Source: Phocoena phocoena
Lineage: Eukaryota > Chordata > Mammalia > Artiodactyla > Phocoenidae
NCBI RefSeq assembly: GCF_963924675.1
Contig: NC_089224.1
Coordinates: 67,813,464-67,877,463 of the forward strand
Direction of reading: 5' to 3'
Length of the DNA stretch: 64,000 nucleotides
Part shown: piece by piece, positions 40,601 through 56,000 of the stretch
How the letters are laid out: each line of letters opens with the position of its first letter
Position numbering within the stretch: the stretch's first letter is position 1
Translations under genes and position numbers: made by a program
The notes under the pieces: model-generated
What the model was told of the DNA's origin: nothing
What the model saw: the letters and a program-made list of their open reading frames with translations, nothing else
Database searches by the model: none

Positions 40601-43600
40601 GATCCCTGGTCGGGGAAGTAAGATCCCACATGCTATGCAGCATGGCACCCCTCCCACACCAAAAAAAACAACAAAAAAAACTCTGTCAACTGTAACAACT
40701 CAAATAATTCCATAAGGCCACCTAATTTTTAAAAAGATCATTTCCATCATAATCTTACAGAGCTGGGCAGGTGGGGAGAGAAAAAACTACACAGCTTTAC
40801 AAAAACCATTTCAGCTGGTTGAGATTTTCAATCATACGTTAAAGAAACATCATTTGCACAAACATCACTATGAAAGTTGCTGGCACATGGTAGGTGATCA
40901 TCAAATATGTATGATTTGAGAAGCAGCTATGCCCAGAAGACAGCAAGTGCAAAGGTCCTTAGGCATGAGTGAGCTTGGCATATCCAAGGGACAATAAGCA
41001 GATTGGCTGGTAAGTAAGAACCAAGAGGGAGAGGATAGACAGGAAGGCATGTGCCAGGCAAGGGTGTGGTTCTTTATTCTAAATGCAAAGGTAAAAGTAG
41101 AATGGTGGTTGCCAGGGGCTGGAGGGAGGAGGAAATGGCAAAGTGATAGTCAAAGGGGCACAAAAGGTTTAGTTATGTAAGATAAATAAAGTCTAGAGAT
41201 CTACTCTACAGCATAGTGCCTATAGCTAAAAATACTGTATTGTATACTTAAAATTTGCTGAGAGTAGATCTTCAGGTAAGTGATCTTTCCACAAAAAATT
41301 TAATTTTTTTTAATTAAAAAAATAATGACCATAAAGGAGGTAGAAGGAAACTTTCGCAGGTGATGGATAAGTCTATGCCCTTGAGAGTTCATGGGTGTGT
41401 ACTTATCTCCAAACTTACCGAGTTCTATACATTATATATGCACAGCTTTTTACATGTCAATCATACCTCAATAAAGCAGGTGGATAAATAAATGTGATGG
41501 AAAGTCATCAGAAACATGGAGTCAGGGCAGTGATATAACCGGATTTCACTTTTTAACTGGTCACTAGCTGCTACTTGGTGAAAGGATAATGGTGAACGGA
41601 TGGTAAGGAGACCAATCTAGAAAGCGCTACATCCACCCTTAGATTGTGTACATAAGCCCTTACACTAAATGGCTCTGACCTAAGGGGTAAAAAGTCTGAC
41701 TCTGAGCCACCACCCACTCTTCTGGCATTGTAGTTGCTGCCAAACAGCTTTGCAGTCATCACATAATATCAAGCAGATGGAAGAGTTCTGGTAAGGAAAC
41801 TACACAATGTTCTAAAAGAAAGCCAAAAAGAAAAGAAAAAAAAAAAGTACAGTAAAGCAACATCTGATTTTCTGCTGTAGCCGTCTCATTTTTTCTGAAA
41901 TTTCTATCCATATAAATCACTGACCACTTGCTCAGATAACCTTTATTTTTCATCCTCTTTCCCACTTGGTATGTAGAAAATGCAGTTAATTTTCTATCAC
42001 CTTCATGTATAAGCCTTCAGCACACTTCCCAACTCTCCCTTAATTGTCCTCTGCTTTAAATGCACTAGTTGGTTCTCATGCTCTTTTACCCTTTTAGATG
42101 AAATTTCCCAATCTTAAACTGGGAGCTTTCTGGATTTAAAATATCCCGTCTTTGGATTCCTGTAATTTCATATCTTGAAGACACAAGGAAAGGCTCATCT
42201 GATTAACAATTAGGTCAACTTCCCCTTTGATGAATAGACTAAATATCTTCTGGATCCCATGAGTCTGATGTTTAATTCATGGGCTGGATTATTACTCATT
42301 TGTGTTTGAGTTTTATCATTTTTACTCATGTCTGAACTGCATGAATGCATGAGGGCATATCTTATACATTAGTTTATACAAAATTAAATGTATATACTAG
42401 CTGTCAAATGTCTTGTTACTCCTCTCCTATAATCAGTTCTTTTCAATAACAACTTCCAAATGGAGTCTAATTCCTTACCAATATGTATGTATTTATAAAC
42501 TAGTAATAAAAGTAATAGAGAGCAGAGGAAAGAATACCATTATCATAATATCATACACTCACACACGGTAAAGAACTTCTTAGGCCACTATGAACAAGTT
42601 GTTTTATTGTCAAGTATAATGAAAATATCAATAGACTCTGAAATATATTTTCTCATCCATCCATTTATACACACACATGTAATTTTTTAAGGCAGATAAG
42701 AGAGTCAATTGTGCTGTGTATAAAGATTTTTCTGTTAATACTAACTTAGCAAAGTACACATTATTAGTTCTACCAGTTACAATAAACTCTTTTAAAAAGC
42801 AGCAGCAATCTTCTAGCAAAGTTTGTTTTGTCAGTTAATATTCTCTTTTTGGTTCATAATTTGTTGTCATCTGTATGCTCCTTTTTCATCTCAAGTTTAT
42901 CTCCTCTTTTTCCATGTCATACCTTGCCCAGCTATTAGGTGTCCAGTACCTTCCTTGTGTTTTATTTAAACAATGCCTACAATTTCTCCACTTGTCAAAT
43001 GTTTTCTGATCATTGCTTTAATACATTTCAGGCTCACCTTGACCTTTAACAATGACTAATTTTACTAACTTATTTGCCCAGTTTTCTCCTGACCTTTATT
43101 ACTGTGTCACAAGGATTCTGCTTTACCAACCTCCAGTGTGACTCCTACTTTATTCCCTTGTGAACAATAGCGCCTGTCATCCTTTTCTTAAATAACTGTC
43201 AACAGACCCTATTAAATCTAGAACCCTTTCAGATCCTTTAGTTGGTCAATCAACTTGAAGTATAGAAAAATAACATGTACACAGCTTCTACTGAATATGA
43301 CCTTAAGTTGCCATCTTTTCCAGAAAATTTTGTTTCCATTGGAGATATTTTATTTATTTTGGCTCATATACAGCATGTAAAAAAAAAACTTTGTTGAAAT
43401 GCTGATCCATATCCTAACCACATTTTGTGGTTATAAAGGAGAGTAACACATAGTCCAGCTATGATATGAATCTGAGACTACGAAGAACTGAACCAGAACT
43501 AGCTTAATCATCAAGTTTGAGACTTTTCCCTTTGAAATAGATTTAACGCAACATTCCACTTTGACCACTAACAATAAATTATATATGCCTTGGTTTCCAG

Positions 43601-46600
43601 GGGTTATATTAAAACATCTTAGCTTAACTTGTTTTTCAATGAATCATGTTCTACTTTTGGCCAAATTTTGAACCCTTTTTCAACATATCTCTCTTCTTTT
43701 TCTTTCTCTTTCTACAACTCTCTCTAACATCAATTTACAACTGTCAAAAAGAGAAAAAGCATCAATTTCTTTGGCATCTCAATAAGATGAAAAGCCCAGC
43801 CACAGGACCTAGAACAGCAAAATAAATGTTTTTCCAAAACCCTCCTACAAACCCTGAAAACTTCAGTTTAAACATGTTACTGGAGAAAGAGCGCAACAGC
43901 TTAACTCAGAAAGTTTTACTTTGGCAAGATATGGCTTGAGTGTGATTTAAAAGGACCAGTTCTACCTTGCACTGTTATCCAAACAGAGGTACTCCCTTGG
44001 GTCAGCAGCACTAGCATTGGTTGTTTTGACACCTTTGTCAATAAATAAGCCAGCCTGGAAAATATAATAATGGACTGAAATGAATATGAATCCCAAGTTA
44101 TAACTATATATATAATGATTCATGAAATAAGTTTTAGCTTATCACATCTACCAAAAAAGGAGGGAGAAGGGAATAAACAGCAAAGCAAAGGTATTACAAA
44201 AAGAGCTACTTTACTGTATTTTTTTAATACTTTTACTCATTCGGTCATTCAGCAAACATTTATTTAGTGCCCACCTTAGGGTAGGCACCAAGCATTATAC
44301 GTCAACCAGAGAACTATGGTCTTTGCTGTTACTGACACATAAACTATCAGGAAGACATGCAATGAAATAAACAATTACCATCCAATATGATAAGCATATA
44401 ACAAAGGAAGTAGATGATGCTTTGGCAGCACATAAGGAAAGCACCAAGATAAGACCTTTTGTGAAGGTAAGAGAGAGAGAATTCAGGGAATGTCTCCAAA
44501 AAGAAGTGACATCCTAAAGCTGAAACTTGAAGGAACTAACCACACAGAACAGGTCAGGGATGAAGGGCAGGGAGTGGGTGGGAAACAGTTGAAGAACCCA
44601 GCGGAAAGTACTCAAGGGAATCATTTGTACAAAACGTCTGGGGATGAGAGAAAGCATGGCACATCTGAGGGAAAAAAATCTTAGCTGGACTAACAGGAAA
44701 TATATGGAGGGAGGAAAGGTAAGGAAGAAGACTAAAGAGAAGCAAATGCCAAATGGTGCAGAGTTGATACGCTAAAGAGTCAAGACAATGGGACGTTTAA
44801 TAAAGGCAATGGAATCAAGTGCATTTTAAGAAAGAATACTGTGGCTACAAGATGGATAATGAATTAGAAAGGGGCAAAAAGAGAGATAAGAGAAAAAATA
44901 GGAGCTGACTACAGTAATCCAGAATAGAAATAAAGGTGATCTAGACTCGTGACAGTAACAGGTAAAATAGAGTGAGAATTCTTTACTAGGTAGAATTGAT
45001 ACCATTTAGTAATTAATAAAATGTCTAAGGATAAGGGAAAGGAAACAAACAATAAAGGTTCATATATTTCTAGTCTGGGCAATTAAGTGGCTAATAGTTT
45101 CATTCACTGAAACGAAGACACAGAAATGGGTCTGGGGACAAAAATAAGGATTTTCGTGTTGAACACATTTTATTTATGTGTCCCTGAGACACCCAGCAGG
45201 CTGGATGTCTCATATCACTCTGGATAGTCAGTCCCAAATTTAACAAGTTAAAACCTAATAATCCACTCATTATTTAGATCTAATACCATTTAAATTGATA
45301 CAGTAGATTACTACATGTCCTCATGGTATATGACATTTAAAAAATTAATTAGAATAAGGTGTTTTTTGTAATACCACTTATAATTAGAAAATTTTGAGGA
45401 TTTCTGCTTTGAAGTGCTGCTTTCAACAATTACTAGCCTTAATCAACTATTCAGTCCATAAAAACCACAATTCTTTCTAAGTTTTTTCCTCTCTCAAGTC
45501 TTCATCAAGTGATTCTAAGCTCTTCAAAGTACATCACACTTAGGTTTTTAAAGGATCCTCTGAGTATCATAAATGGAAAGTATTAATTCAACTTTGACGG
45601 GCACATCAGAGTAAAGAATCTGGGCATTGTATCACATGATGAAAATATCAAGATGCCTTGGGAGCATAAAATGAACCAGATGCATTTATCACCAGGGAGG
45701 TGGGGACAAGTGCCAAATATCATGAAAGTGAGAGTTCTTAAATGGCCTTTCGTCTCCTTGACCTATATATCATTTTAAATTGGGTCAAATATTCTTAAAC
45801 AATATTTCACTATTTACATAACTAGTATTAAGTATCCAATAGGACACGCTATTAGCACTGAGAGAAGAGAGAAAATATGCTTTTTAAGCTCCAGAAGCAT
45901 ATAATACACTAATGTGTACATCCTTAGAAACATGTAATGATATTAAAGATTGGAAAGAAGGCAAGGGGAGAGAAGGAAGAGGATGAGGATTCATAGGTCA
46001 AGTCCATTATTATAATTATTCAGATTGCATGTACACGTGTGCCGTAGCATATATTCCTATGTGTGTATAAACAGAAAGCTGTCTATACATCCTGAATGTG
46101 GCAAGGTTAGGAGTCTGCTTATTTAATCACAAATTACTTTCTCTGATGACAAGTTCTACCTAATATTAACATTTCTCAGTTGTAATCACAGTAGTCCATC
46201 CTTTACCCTGCAAATCATTATGTACTGATTGTTAAAATTTAGGAACCTACCTTAAAACTTGAATGGACCCTGTTGTTATAAAATATTCCCAATGGAGTGA
46301 GTTCTGGTTTTGCTAAGAGCTGCAATCCACTGGATTCCCCCGTAGGTTCCTTGTGGAATAAATACCATATTCCAGCATCCTATAATTAAAAGGGCAAGAT
46401 TATTAAAAAGCCTCCTTTTATAAAGCCACTCTATGAAACACTCTCACATAACCTAAGCATTTCACAAACAAGTTTCATCTTTTTAACACTAATTATTCAT
46501 TGGTTCAGGTTCAGAATTGACTCTAAGAGTTGTGCACTCATCTAGTACACTCAAAGCAGTATATCAGGCTTAAAAAAAAAAGGCATATTTAACTTTGCTT

Positions 46601-46756
46601 GTAAGATGGGACGAAAGATAGAATTGGCTGATACCAAAATTTATTTTTGAAGTAACTTTCCCATCATTATCTACTTTAAAAACTCATGCAGCCAGGACAT
46701 GGAAGCAACCTAAATGTCCATCAATAGAGGAATGGATAAAGAAGATGTGGTATGTA

Positions 46757-46796
<40 letters not shown>

Positions 46797-47058
46797 GGAA
46801 TATTACTCAGCAATGAAAAAGAACAAAATAATGCCATTTGTAGCAACATGGCTGGACCTAGAGATCGTTATACTGAGTGAAGTAAGTCAGACACAGAAAG
46901 ACAAATATCATATGATATCACTTATACGTGGAACCTAAAAAAAGGGTACAAATGAAGTTATTTACAAAACTGAAGTAGAGTCACGGATGTATTTGGTTGG
47001 CCAAAAAGTTCATTTGGCCAATCCAATAACAAAGAAACTTTTGGTTACCAGGGGATAA

Positions 47059-47091
<33 letters not shown>

Positions 47092-50000
47092 GGGTGGGGG
47101 GGGGGGTGGGATAAACTGGGAGATTGGGACTGATATATACACACTACTATATATAAAATAGATAACTAATAAGAACCTGCTGTATAGCACAGGGAACTCT
47201 ACTCAGTTCTCTGTAATGGCCTATATGGGAAAAGGATCTAAAAAAAAAAGAGTGGTTATATGTACATGTATAACTGATTCACCTGAAATTAATACAACAT
47301 TGTAAACCAACTATACTCCAATAAAAATTTTTTTAAATCAAAGTATTAAATAACAGCTGGGGAAAATAAAAAAAGAGTCATACAGAACTAGAACCAAATC
47401 CTCCCTTCCCTTCCATGTGACCAGGACAGCACAGCCTTTTAGCAATATGGGTTTTTTTCTGTTTACCTCCAAACCTGATCAATAGATGAGTCATACCTAT
47501 TAAACAACTATCCATCACTGACTTCTTTCAAACAACTCCAGTGCCCTTCTTGTCCCGAGGCAAATTTTTGCCAAACAGAAAAAACCACCACACACATGAA
47601 TCAGGATGCTGTCTCAGGCTGGGTCCTGTCTGTTCAACTTCAGTGTTACTTACCTTAACCAAAGCAGCAGAACAGTTTGAAAATTTCTGACACTCAAAAT
47701 GAGATATAAAAATCGAAATGAAATGTTCTTAATCTCTGTGATAATATTTTAATTTACAATTTAATTAAAAATCAGCCCAATGTGAAGGACAACTTCACAT
47801 TAAGGAACTCTGATTAAACAGATTGTTAAAACTCAAATATATAGTCTTAAAGTATGGTATCAATTCAAATTTAGCAAACATTTATTTAGTGCCAGGTCTC
47901 AAAGAATTCATACTCTAATGGGAAATACAGAGAGAACTAAAATATAATATATGTAATAAGTACTATATTAGTTGTAACAAAGTCCTTTAGGAGCATAGAG
48001 ATATGAATTGTGGAAAACATATCACCAAAACGAATGCAATGTGTGGCATTTTTCCACGATAAAACTTTACAGATGGGTCTTAGTAAAACAAACTACTCTG
48101 AAAATTGTGTTTGCCACCTCTATTCTTTTGGGCACAAAACAGACTTGGAGGGCTGTGAAGAAGGCTCCATACCATAGCCCTATAAACTGAGGGCAGAGTA
48201 AACCCTCCCAAGATGCAATGGAGTTTCAGGTTGGGGGACAGAAAAATGGGGATAAGGAGGTAGCAGCTGTTTCCTGTTAAAACTCTGTGGTGTCAAAACA
48301 GGTAAAGGGAGCTTTGTAAAAGGCAGTGGAAAGGTACCAAGAAGAAAGGGTTTGATTTACTTTGGGAGGAAAACCCTTGCCAAAACATGAGCTTTACTGG
48401 AACAATTTTTCTAGAGAGAAAAAAAGAACTCACAGAATGCAAAGGACGAAGAACACACAGGAGATGGAAAAGATAGAGACCTGCTTTCTTCTTTTCTCAC
48501 ATGAGGCCTAATAAGGATGTCTGGCAACCTCACCTTACATTTTTCATGGACTATTTGCAATTTGCTTTGATCTTCTACCCATGACTTCTGAAAACAGCTT
48601 AAAGGAAGCTCTGCTCTGACTGTTGATTTGTAATGTAACAGATCAGAAGACGATCCTGGGGTAAGACTGAACGTCAAACCCTTGGTCACCTTTACCCAAA
48701 ATCTCATCTTCCAATCAGAAACTCTCAACACAAATCCTGTATGGGCTCAACAAATATTTGATGAAAAATGAATTAATAGAAGCCTGAAATGATTGAATGT
48801 CCAGGTCTCTGCTCTGTCAAATAAGAATTTTATGTTTTATGTTTTTAAGAAAAATCACAGATGTGAATTCTACCATCACCCAGTGATACCTGTTTTCTGG
48901 TTATCTTGAAGAAATACTCCCTTCAACTATTTTTTATTTCATCCTGGAAAACAATGCTAGGTATTTCTTTCCTTTTTAAATGTTAATAGCCATGATGTAT
49001 ATATATGAATATTCAGGTTTTGCTACAAAGCTCATATTTCTGTGCTATAGTTTTCAGCACAGATATACTCATAATAGTATCATGTCTTAAAGATTCATTT
49101 TTATGTTATAAATTAGCAGCTCTAAAAACACACAATTACAAATGTAAATTTCTCCAAGCTTATCCAGGAGACATTTCTGTCATCCAAAAACAGTTCATTT
49201 ATTCTCTTAAGTTATCCCTGTGTATGTGTATGTGAAACAATTTAAGGCACACAATTGAGTCCTTGCTTTACCAAAGAGATGAAATCCCTAAGTGTATACA
49301 ATCCCTGTATTTAACAAAAGGTTGTGCCCCTTTGACCAGAATGACCATTGTCATAATATTCTACAGAATAATCCACTCTCATAAGGCTTTCTTTGCTCAT
49401 TAATATATGACTGAAATAGGGAAGCCAGAAAGATCGTACATAATACAGTAAAAATACACTCTGGAGATGGCATGATAACCCTAGATATGAGCCCACCTCT
49501 TTTCTGGCATTTAGCACCTGTCTTACTACACTCATAAACACTAACTGGCACAAATGATTTAGAAAAAATAGAAGAACCATCTCAACTACAGCCTGCTCTC
49601 AATGAAATAAGCTGTACCAGAAAGCAAGGTGCTTGAGTTAGATTACCACAAACTACATTGCATATATATAAACCAGAATACTTACAAACTTAAATACAAA
49701 AAAACTGAAGCACTTTATTATTTACCTGTGAGCCTGCAGCTGCATTATTAATCAGATTATTGTTGGGATGAGCAATCCAGAAAGTTGAAACAGCCCTGAA
49801 AGGCATTTTTTAAGGTGATTTAAACATTCATCAGGAAAAATCCCACCTATTAAAAACCTCCCCCAAAACATCTTCCCCAAAAGCCAACAGCCCTTGACCA
49901 TCACAAGTGAGTTTTTCACTCCGCCAATTACTCACATACAGTCAGTGGCAGGCACAGGGATGTAATTTCCAAACACTTTTTCCCGCATGGTGGTACACAT

Positions 50001-53000
50001 GGAGTTATTCCTATCAGTGGGAAGTAGGGTGCCTGGTTTGGTGAGGAGTCCCAGATTGTGGAACAAAGTGTTTCTCTGTTCAATACCATCTTCCAAAAAG
50101 AAACAATGACCTAGTGTGTCAAATCCGATGGTGTCTTTTATCTGCAGAAATACAAGTGTATGATGTCACTGGTAACAAGATTGACTGCGGTTTAAGCGAC
50201 AAGTGCTATTCATGAGGCATGCTCAGTACAAAAGCAAAAACAAGTTTTCATCTTAGCTGATGGGGCAAAGTCAAATGTCAGGGTTCATTGATCTCTTAAA
50301 AGAACAGAGAAAAACAGCAGAACTCTCAGTAAAGCAGGATAGAGTAAGACATGTGGTATAACAGCTTACTTATATAAAATTGAGAAGTCATGAGAATGAA
50401 GGAGAGTTAACTGTTTCCATAATATGCATCAACATAATGTGAGGCTACTTACCAGCAAGCCATTTGTCCCATGCACAGTGATGCACCTTGAGAAGCTGTG
50501 ATGAATAGATAGGCCGTCCACAAACGTTGCATGTCTGTACCCTCCTTTATAATCCACGTCCCCACACAGGTGAAAATGAACAGGATACCGCCCCAGGTGC
50601 TGCTGACCCATGTGTTTCAATTCCACATGAGAAAGATGGACTGAAGTAAAATTTTTCTTTATCTGTAAGATAACCAAAATCAAACTAATACGTAAGCAAA
50701 GTAGCTTCAGCAAAGTAGCTCAGAATAGCAAAGTAGCAAAAAATATTGTTTTAATAGAAAATATCTGAAGGAGACTAGACTAGACTGTTTTCCTGGATCA
50801 TAATTTAGCAAATGCTTCTTTACATAAGTGAATGCTTTGAAGAGCAATAAAAATAGCCTCTCATTAGGAATAAAGGAAATGTAACAAGGAAAACTACAGA
50901 AATGGTTTCTGTATATATGTTTGGGTTTGTTCAAATATTTTGGCCATTTCCAGTCTTGTCTTATTCTTTCATTTCTATAATCTCCACCAGAGTTTGATAA
51001 ATAATTATTTCTAAATCCTCCCTCAATGTTTTAGTTAGCACATACTGTTGTTTACTTGAGTTCTTTTTAAAAACGCCTCTGTTGATCCACCACTGGAGCG
51101 ATCTCAATATTTACAAACACTGGATTTTTTATCACACTACTAAAAACAAAGAAATGACACTGACCAACATTTTAGAAATCCATGCAATAGAAACGTAGCC
51201 AACAATAATAGCCTACTTAATGCACAAAAACTGATTTTAAGACACATGTAGCCAAAATGCAGCCCAGGAGTCCAATACATTAGTACATAGAGCAATGCTT
51301 AGCACACAGTAAGTGTTTAGTACTTTTACAGAGTAAAAATCTGCATACAAAAAATATCTTTACAGAAACATATTTTGAATGTGTACTGCTTACCGTTTCA
51401 TAATATGTTTTTTTAAAAAAAAACTGATTCTTTCAGAGATTGCATGCATGATACTGAGATTGTTTCTTTGTCTGTATAATTGGTTCTTCCCAATGTAAAC
51501 TGATTTAATCCTTCACAGGACAGTTCTTAAATGGTTTAACTATAGGTCCAGATCAACTAAATAAAGATATAACCTTATCTTTTAATCATCTAAAATCTCA
51601 TTGTTATTGGATAAAGAAATAAAATGATTTCAATAGCCATAAAGATCTCATTCCAAAACTTGAAGTTTTTTCAACATGCACTTAGCAGCCAGGGTTTCAA
51701 AGAGTCCATTAAATCCTTTTGCCTACCATGACATGTCCCCCAAAGGTATCATAATCAAAGAATTGGCACTGGTTTTCAGCGTAGCATGAGTCTTCCATTT
51801 CTCCTCGGATTACAATATTCTGGGTAAGAATTCCAACCTCAGCTCTCATGTCTACACCATCTATAATCTCACCCATGTGCAGGAACTGAGGAGTTTCTGG
51901 TTGATGAGAGCAAAGCAAAAATAACATTAGAACAATGAAAACATAAAACTTATGTCAAAAACATAGTCCTCTTTATTCTGTAACTCCAAGACATTATTAA
52001 AATTTATTGTTTTCTTCCATTCTTCAATACCTCAGAACCACAGAATCCCAGGAAGTAAAGATTTTAAGGATTATATAGTCTAATCCCCCACTCAATGCCT
52101 TAACCCTCACTACCAACTATCAAATCCACACACAGAGAGCTTACTCCTCCCTGAAGTAGTTCAGTCCTCTCTTGAACAGCACCAATAATCCAGAATCTAA
52201 CTAAGAATCCATGCTGTCTCTCTCTCTCTGCTTCCTGTCCATGTGCTCTTGTTCTACTCCCTTGAGGACACATGAAGACCCAGATGCATGTTGGATCTAG
52301 GAAAACGAATGATTTTGTACATGTTGATAACAGAGTGTCAAGTTGTTTTTGCTTCTACTTCAAAGCTAAAGTAATCTACATTTGGACATTAACAGTACAG
52401 AAATAACCATCTTTCCTTTCCCACTTCTTATTGTAATATTATTATGCACTTTTAAATTCCCACCATTATTGGAAGCTTAGAAACACTTTAATAGTGAGCT
52501 TTTATCTGATCTTTACTATATAAACTCAGGAAGGAAAAATACAAATAAATCAAGGAGCTGAGATTATGGAGACTCATTATCACGTAGACTTGTTAACAAG
52601 AGTGGGAATTTCCAAATGAAATTAATGCCAGATCGTATCATGGTTTTTTAGCTTTTTGTTTTCTGCTTATGCCCTGTATTGTCAAGAAAGAAAAGTACAA
52701 CACTGAATGAAACAAGAAAAAATTGCTAAGTGGGCCAATCCCATTTTTTTCTAAAGCAAAAAATTTTCCTTTAACCTTCAAAGCTCTAAATTACCCATTG
52801 AGTACTTATTAAATAGTTACTATAAATTATTCTGTTTTGTTTTTATTTTGTTTTGTATCATAAATGTATAATTTTTATTACAGAAGCAAGGACATATAAT
52901 GAGTGAAATGCACAATGAATCCCATAAATGAGGCAATAAAGGAAGAAGCTTTGCCTATTACCAGGCTCAAAATAAGTACCTGGTAAACGTCAGTCATCCT

Positions 53001-56000
53001 TTATAAACACAGCTTACAGTAAGAATCTTATTGTACATTGCTCTTTCTCAAAAAATGTATTATTCAAGATTACGATAGGAAATGTAGTTTTATGAAAATA
53101 CTTTTTTTTTTTTTTTTTTTTTGCGGTACGCGGGCCTCTCACTGTTGTGGCCTCTCCCGTTGCGGGATGCGCAGGCTCAGCGGCCATGGCTCACGGGCCT
53201 AGTCACAGCTCACGGGCCTAGTCACAGCTCACGAGCCTAGTTGCTCCGCGGCATGTGGGATCTTCCCGGACCGAGGCATGAACCCGTGTCCCCTGCATCG
53301 GCAGGCAGACTCTCAACCACTGCGCCACCAGGGAAGCCCTGAAAATACCTTTTTGGTTCCATTTTAAATATATTAGTGAGATCTACTTTTTGCCAAGAAA
53401 GTAGACACTCAAAAACCATGAGTTTCATTTTTTTTAATTAAAAAAAGAAAGACTTCTATTAAAAAATGAATCTGGTTTACTATTATTTAATAGTGGAAAA
53501 TTAATAAGAAAGAAGTTGGAAAGGATCTTGGGAAAAAATAATCCATCCAGTCTGCATCGTTTTTTTGGTTTTTTTTAACATAGAAACTGGCATAAAAACA
53601 CTGATTTGCCTATAACATATCATTAACAGCAACATTATTGCTCAATGACTACTTTTATCTAACATCCTCTGGGCCTCTAGTGTTCAAAACACCCCACTAC
53701 TAAGAACTTCAATATTGATGAAGATGATGATGATGATGACGACTGAAGATAAAACAAAGAATTCCAGGAGTCATATCTCAAAAAGAGGGTTTCCCAAGAA
53801 GCCTTCTGAGCAGTCTGATACCTTTGACTTTGACCTGGAAGCGGTTGCACTTGGGACAGGGGAGAAGAGTGAACTCCTCTGCTTGGTACATGGAATAGTC
53901 CGTGCTTGCGACCACAATCTGATCTCCGGGTTTCCAGCTACTAACGTCATCCAGCAGATGAAGTTTCACTCCATCCACGACCTCTACCCGGAAACCTGAA
54001 AGAGAAACACCTAAACCAAAAAGAAAGAAAGAAAGTGATTTTTTTTTTTCTAAAATCAACCCCCTCACTGATTCACAAATCAAAAGTTAAACACAAGTCA
54101 GCAATGCTTCAATTTGATCCATGCACAGGATGAAACAGGACATTAGCACACATGTAATCTTAATATTAAGAATAGAAGCTTGCCTTAGGCAATCTCTCAT
54201 TTCTGTGCCTTTGCTCATCCTTTAGTCTTTATCTACAGTGTCCTTCCACTCTTAATTCATCAACCAAGATACTATCTTAACCAAGATAAAGTTCAGGCGA
54301 ACCTTTAAGTACTTCCCAAACATCCTTGCTGGAAGTAACCTTTATGTCCGGTATTCTCATTCTGATATTTTCTCTGGTATGATTCATATCATTCCAATGG
54401 GAAGACAGCTCACCTCCTTGGAAGCTACATCAGTAAAGGCAGCAAAGTACATGCATCTGTGTATTCACTGCTCTGTCTCATAGTGCAGACTCATAAGTGT
54501 CTACTGAAGGGATGAGTATTCCCACTATTATCTGCAATGTGACCTAAAGGCCACATGATAGTGCCCCAGTCCAACTCGGCTCCTTTCCTGGGATAACGTC
54601 AGGTTTGCAATCCAGGGACTACTAATTACTGATCTCTCCTAATACCTCCTTTTGAAATTCAGAATTGGTTCCCAACTAGGCAGATGAAAACTGAAAAGTT
54701 GATCCAGCATCTCCATAACTTATACTCTTTAACATGCAACCAAGTGTAGAAGTGTTTCCTACTTCTAAACTGTCCATGATATAATCTGTTATGGTTTAAA
54801 AACTGATTTAGGGCTTCCCTGGTGGCGCAGTGGTTGAGAGTCCGCCTGCTGATGCAGGGGACACGGGTTCGTGCCCCGGTCTGGGAAGATCCCACATGCC
54901 GCGGAGCGGCTGGGCCCGTGAGCCATGGCCGCTGAGCCTGCGCGTCCGGAGCCTGTCCTCCGCAACGGGAGAGGCCCGCGTAACGCATAAAAAAAAAAAA
55001 AAAAAAAAAAAAAACTGATTTAATGTAAATGAATATGGAATAGATGGAAGCTACAGAAAATATGGAAATGTGGGAAAACACCGCATTTCAAAGATATCTG
55101 TTTACTAACTGTACTTCACTATCATCCTTCTAATTAACTGGCAAACTACTCTGGGGCTACTTTAAGACACTGACTCTAAAAGTCGATGATAGGAGTAAAA
55201 AAAACTCATTTACTCAAGTTAGGGGAATAAAAAAAAGGGAAATTTAGGCAAGGCACAAAGAGTAACACAAATATCCTTACAGTCTTGAGGATATCCTGAT
55301 AAAACCTAACCTGAGCAAGTCTTGAATTCTGCTCCTTTAGACTCTGATCCACCATGTTTTCCTGTTTCTACAAAGCACCAAAAAAAAAAAAAAGAACCTA
55401 ATAAATGTAAAGTGTTTTCTTTTTTTATATGTTTCTTGCATATAAATACTAAAGCCTATAATGGAATTCTGTCTAAATAATAATAATAACTAACAATAAC
55501 AAGAGCTAACAGTTGTGGGACTTCACATACATAATAACTTTTCATCAAAACAACTTTGAGATACAGGAACTATTATATGCATTAAAGATAAAGAAAGCAA
55601 AGGTCAAGGAGTCTGACTGACAGCTGAAAAATGATAGCGCCCACAGATGAATGCTAATTTAATTCCAGAGTCCAATTTCCTAAAGTCTATTATCATTCTG
55701 CCTTCCCAAGAATCAAAACAGGCAAGTTAAAAGCAAAGGTAAACAAAAAACTCATGGTAGCAATGACAATCACTACCCAAAATTTCAGATTTTACCAAAA
55801 AGAATTATCTAAAAAAAGAGCAACTAAGAAACATTAATTTTTTCATATAAAATTTCAATAATGCTTTTAAAAAAAGATTTCTAGGGCTTCCCTGGTGGCA
55901 CAGTGCTTGAGAGTCTGCCTGCTGATGCAGGGGACACAGGTTCGTGCCCCGGTCCGGGAAGATCCCACATGCCACGGAGCGGCTGGGCCTGTGAGCCATG

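Larger units (their letters stand above)
46690..47335 (+). mobile_element. L1 3' end with embedded microsatellites and a mariner mini-element
   Basis: ORF2 tail (TCCATCAATAGAGGAATGGA, then AATATTACTCAGCAATGAAA) continuing to CTATACTCCAATAAAAA. It is interrupted by (AC)n at 46759-46794, a mariner-like mini-element at 46992-47026 and a long G tract at 47060-47110. Confidence 0.88.

Noticed and set aside
46981..47190. Proline-rich minus-strand frame
   Set aside because: It is the translation of the C tract opposite the long G run.
53715..53999. Plus-strand frame of 94 codons beginning with a Met run
   Set aside because: It comes from the (GAT)n tract and the complement of a CEMIP2 exon.
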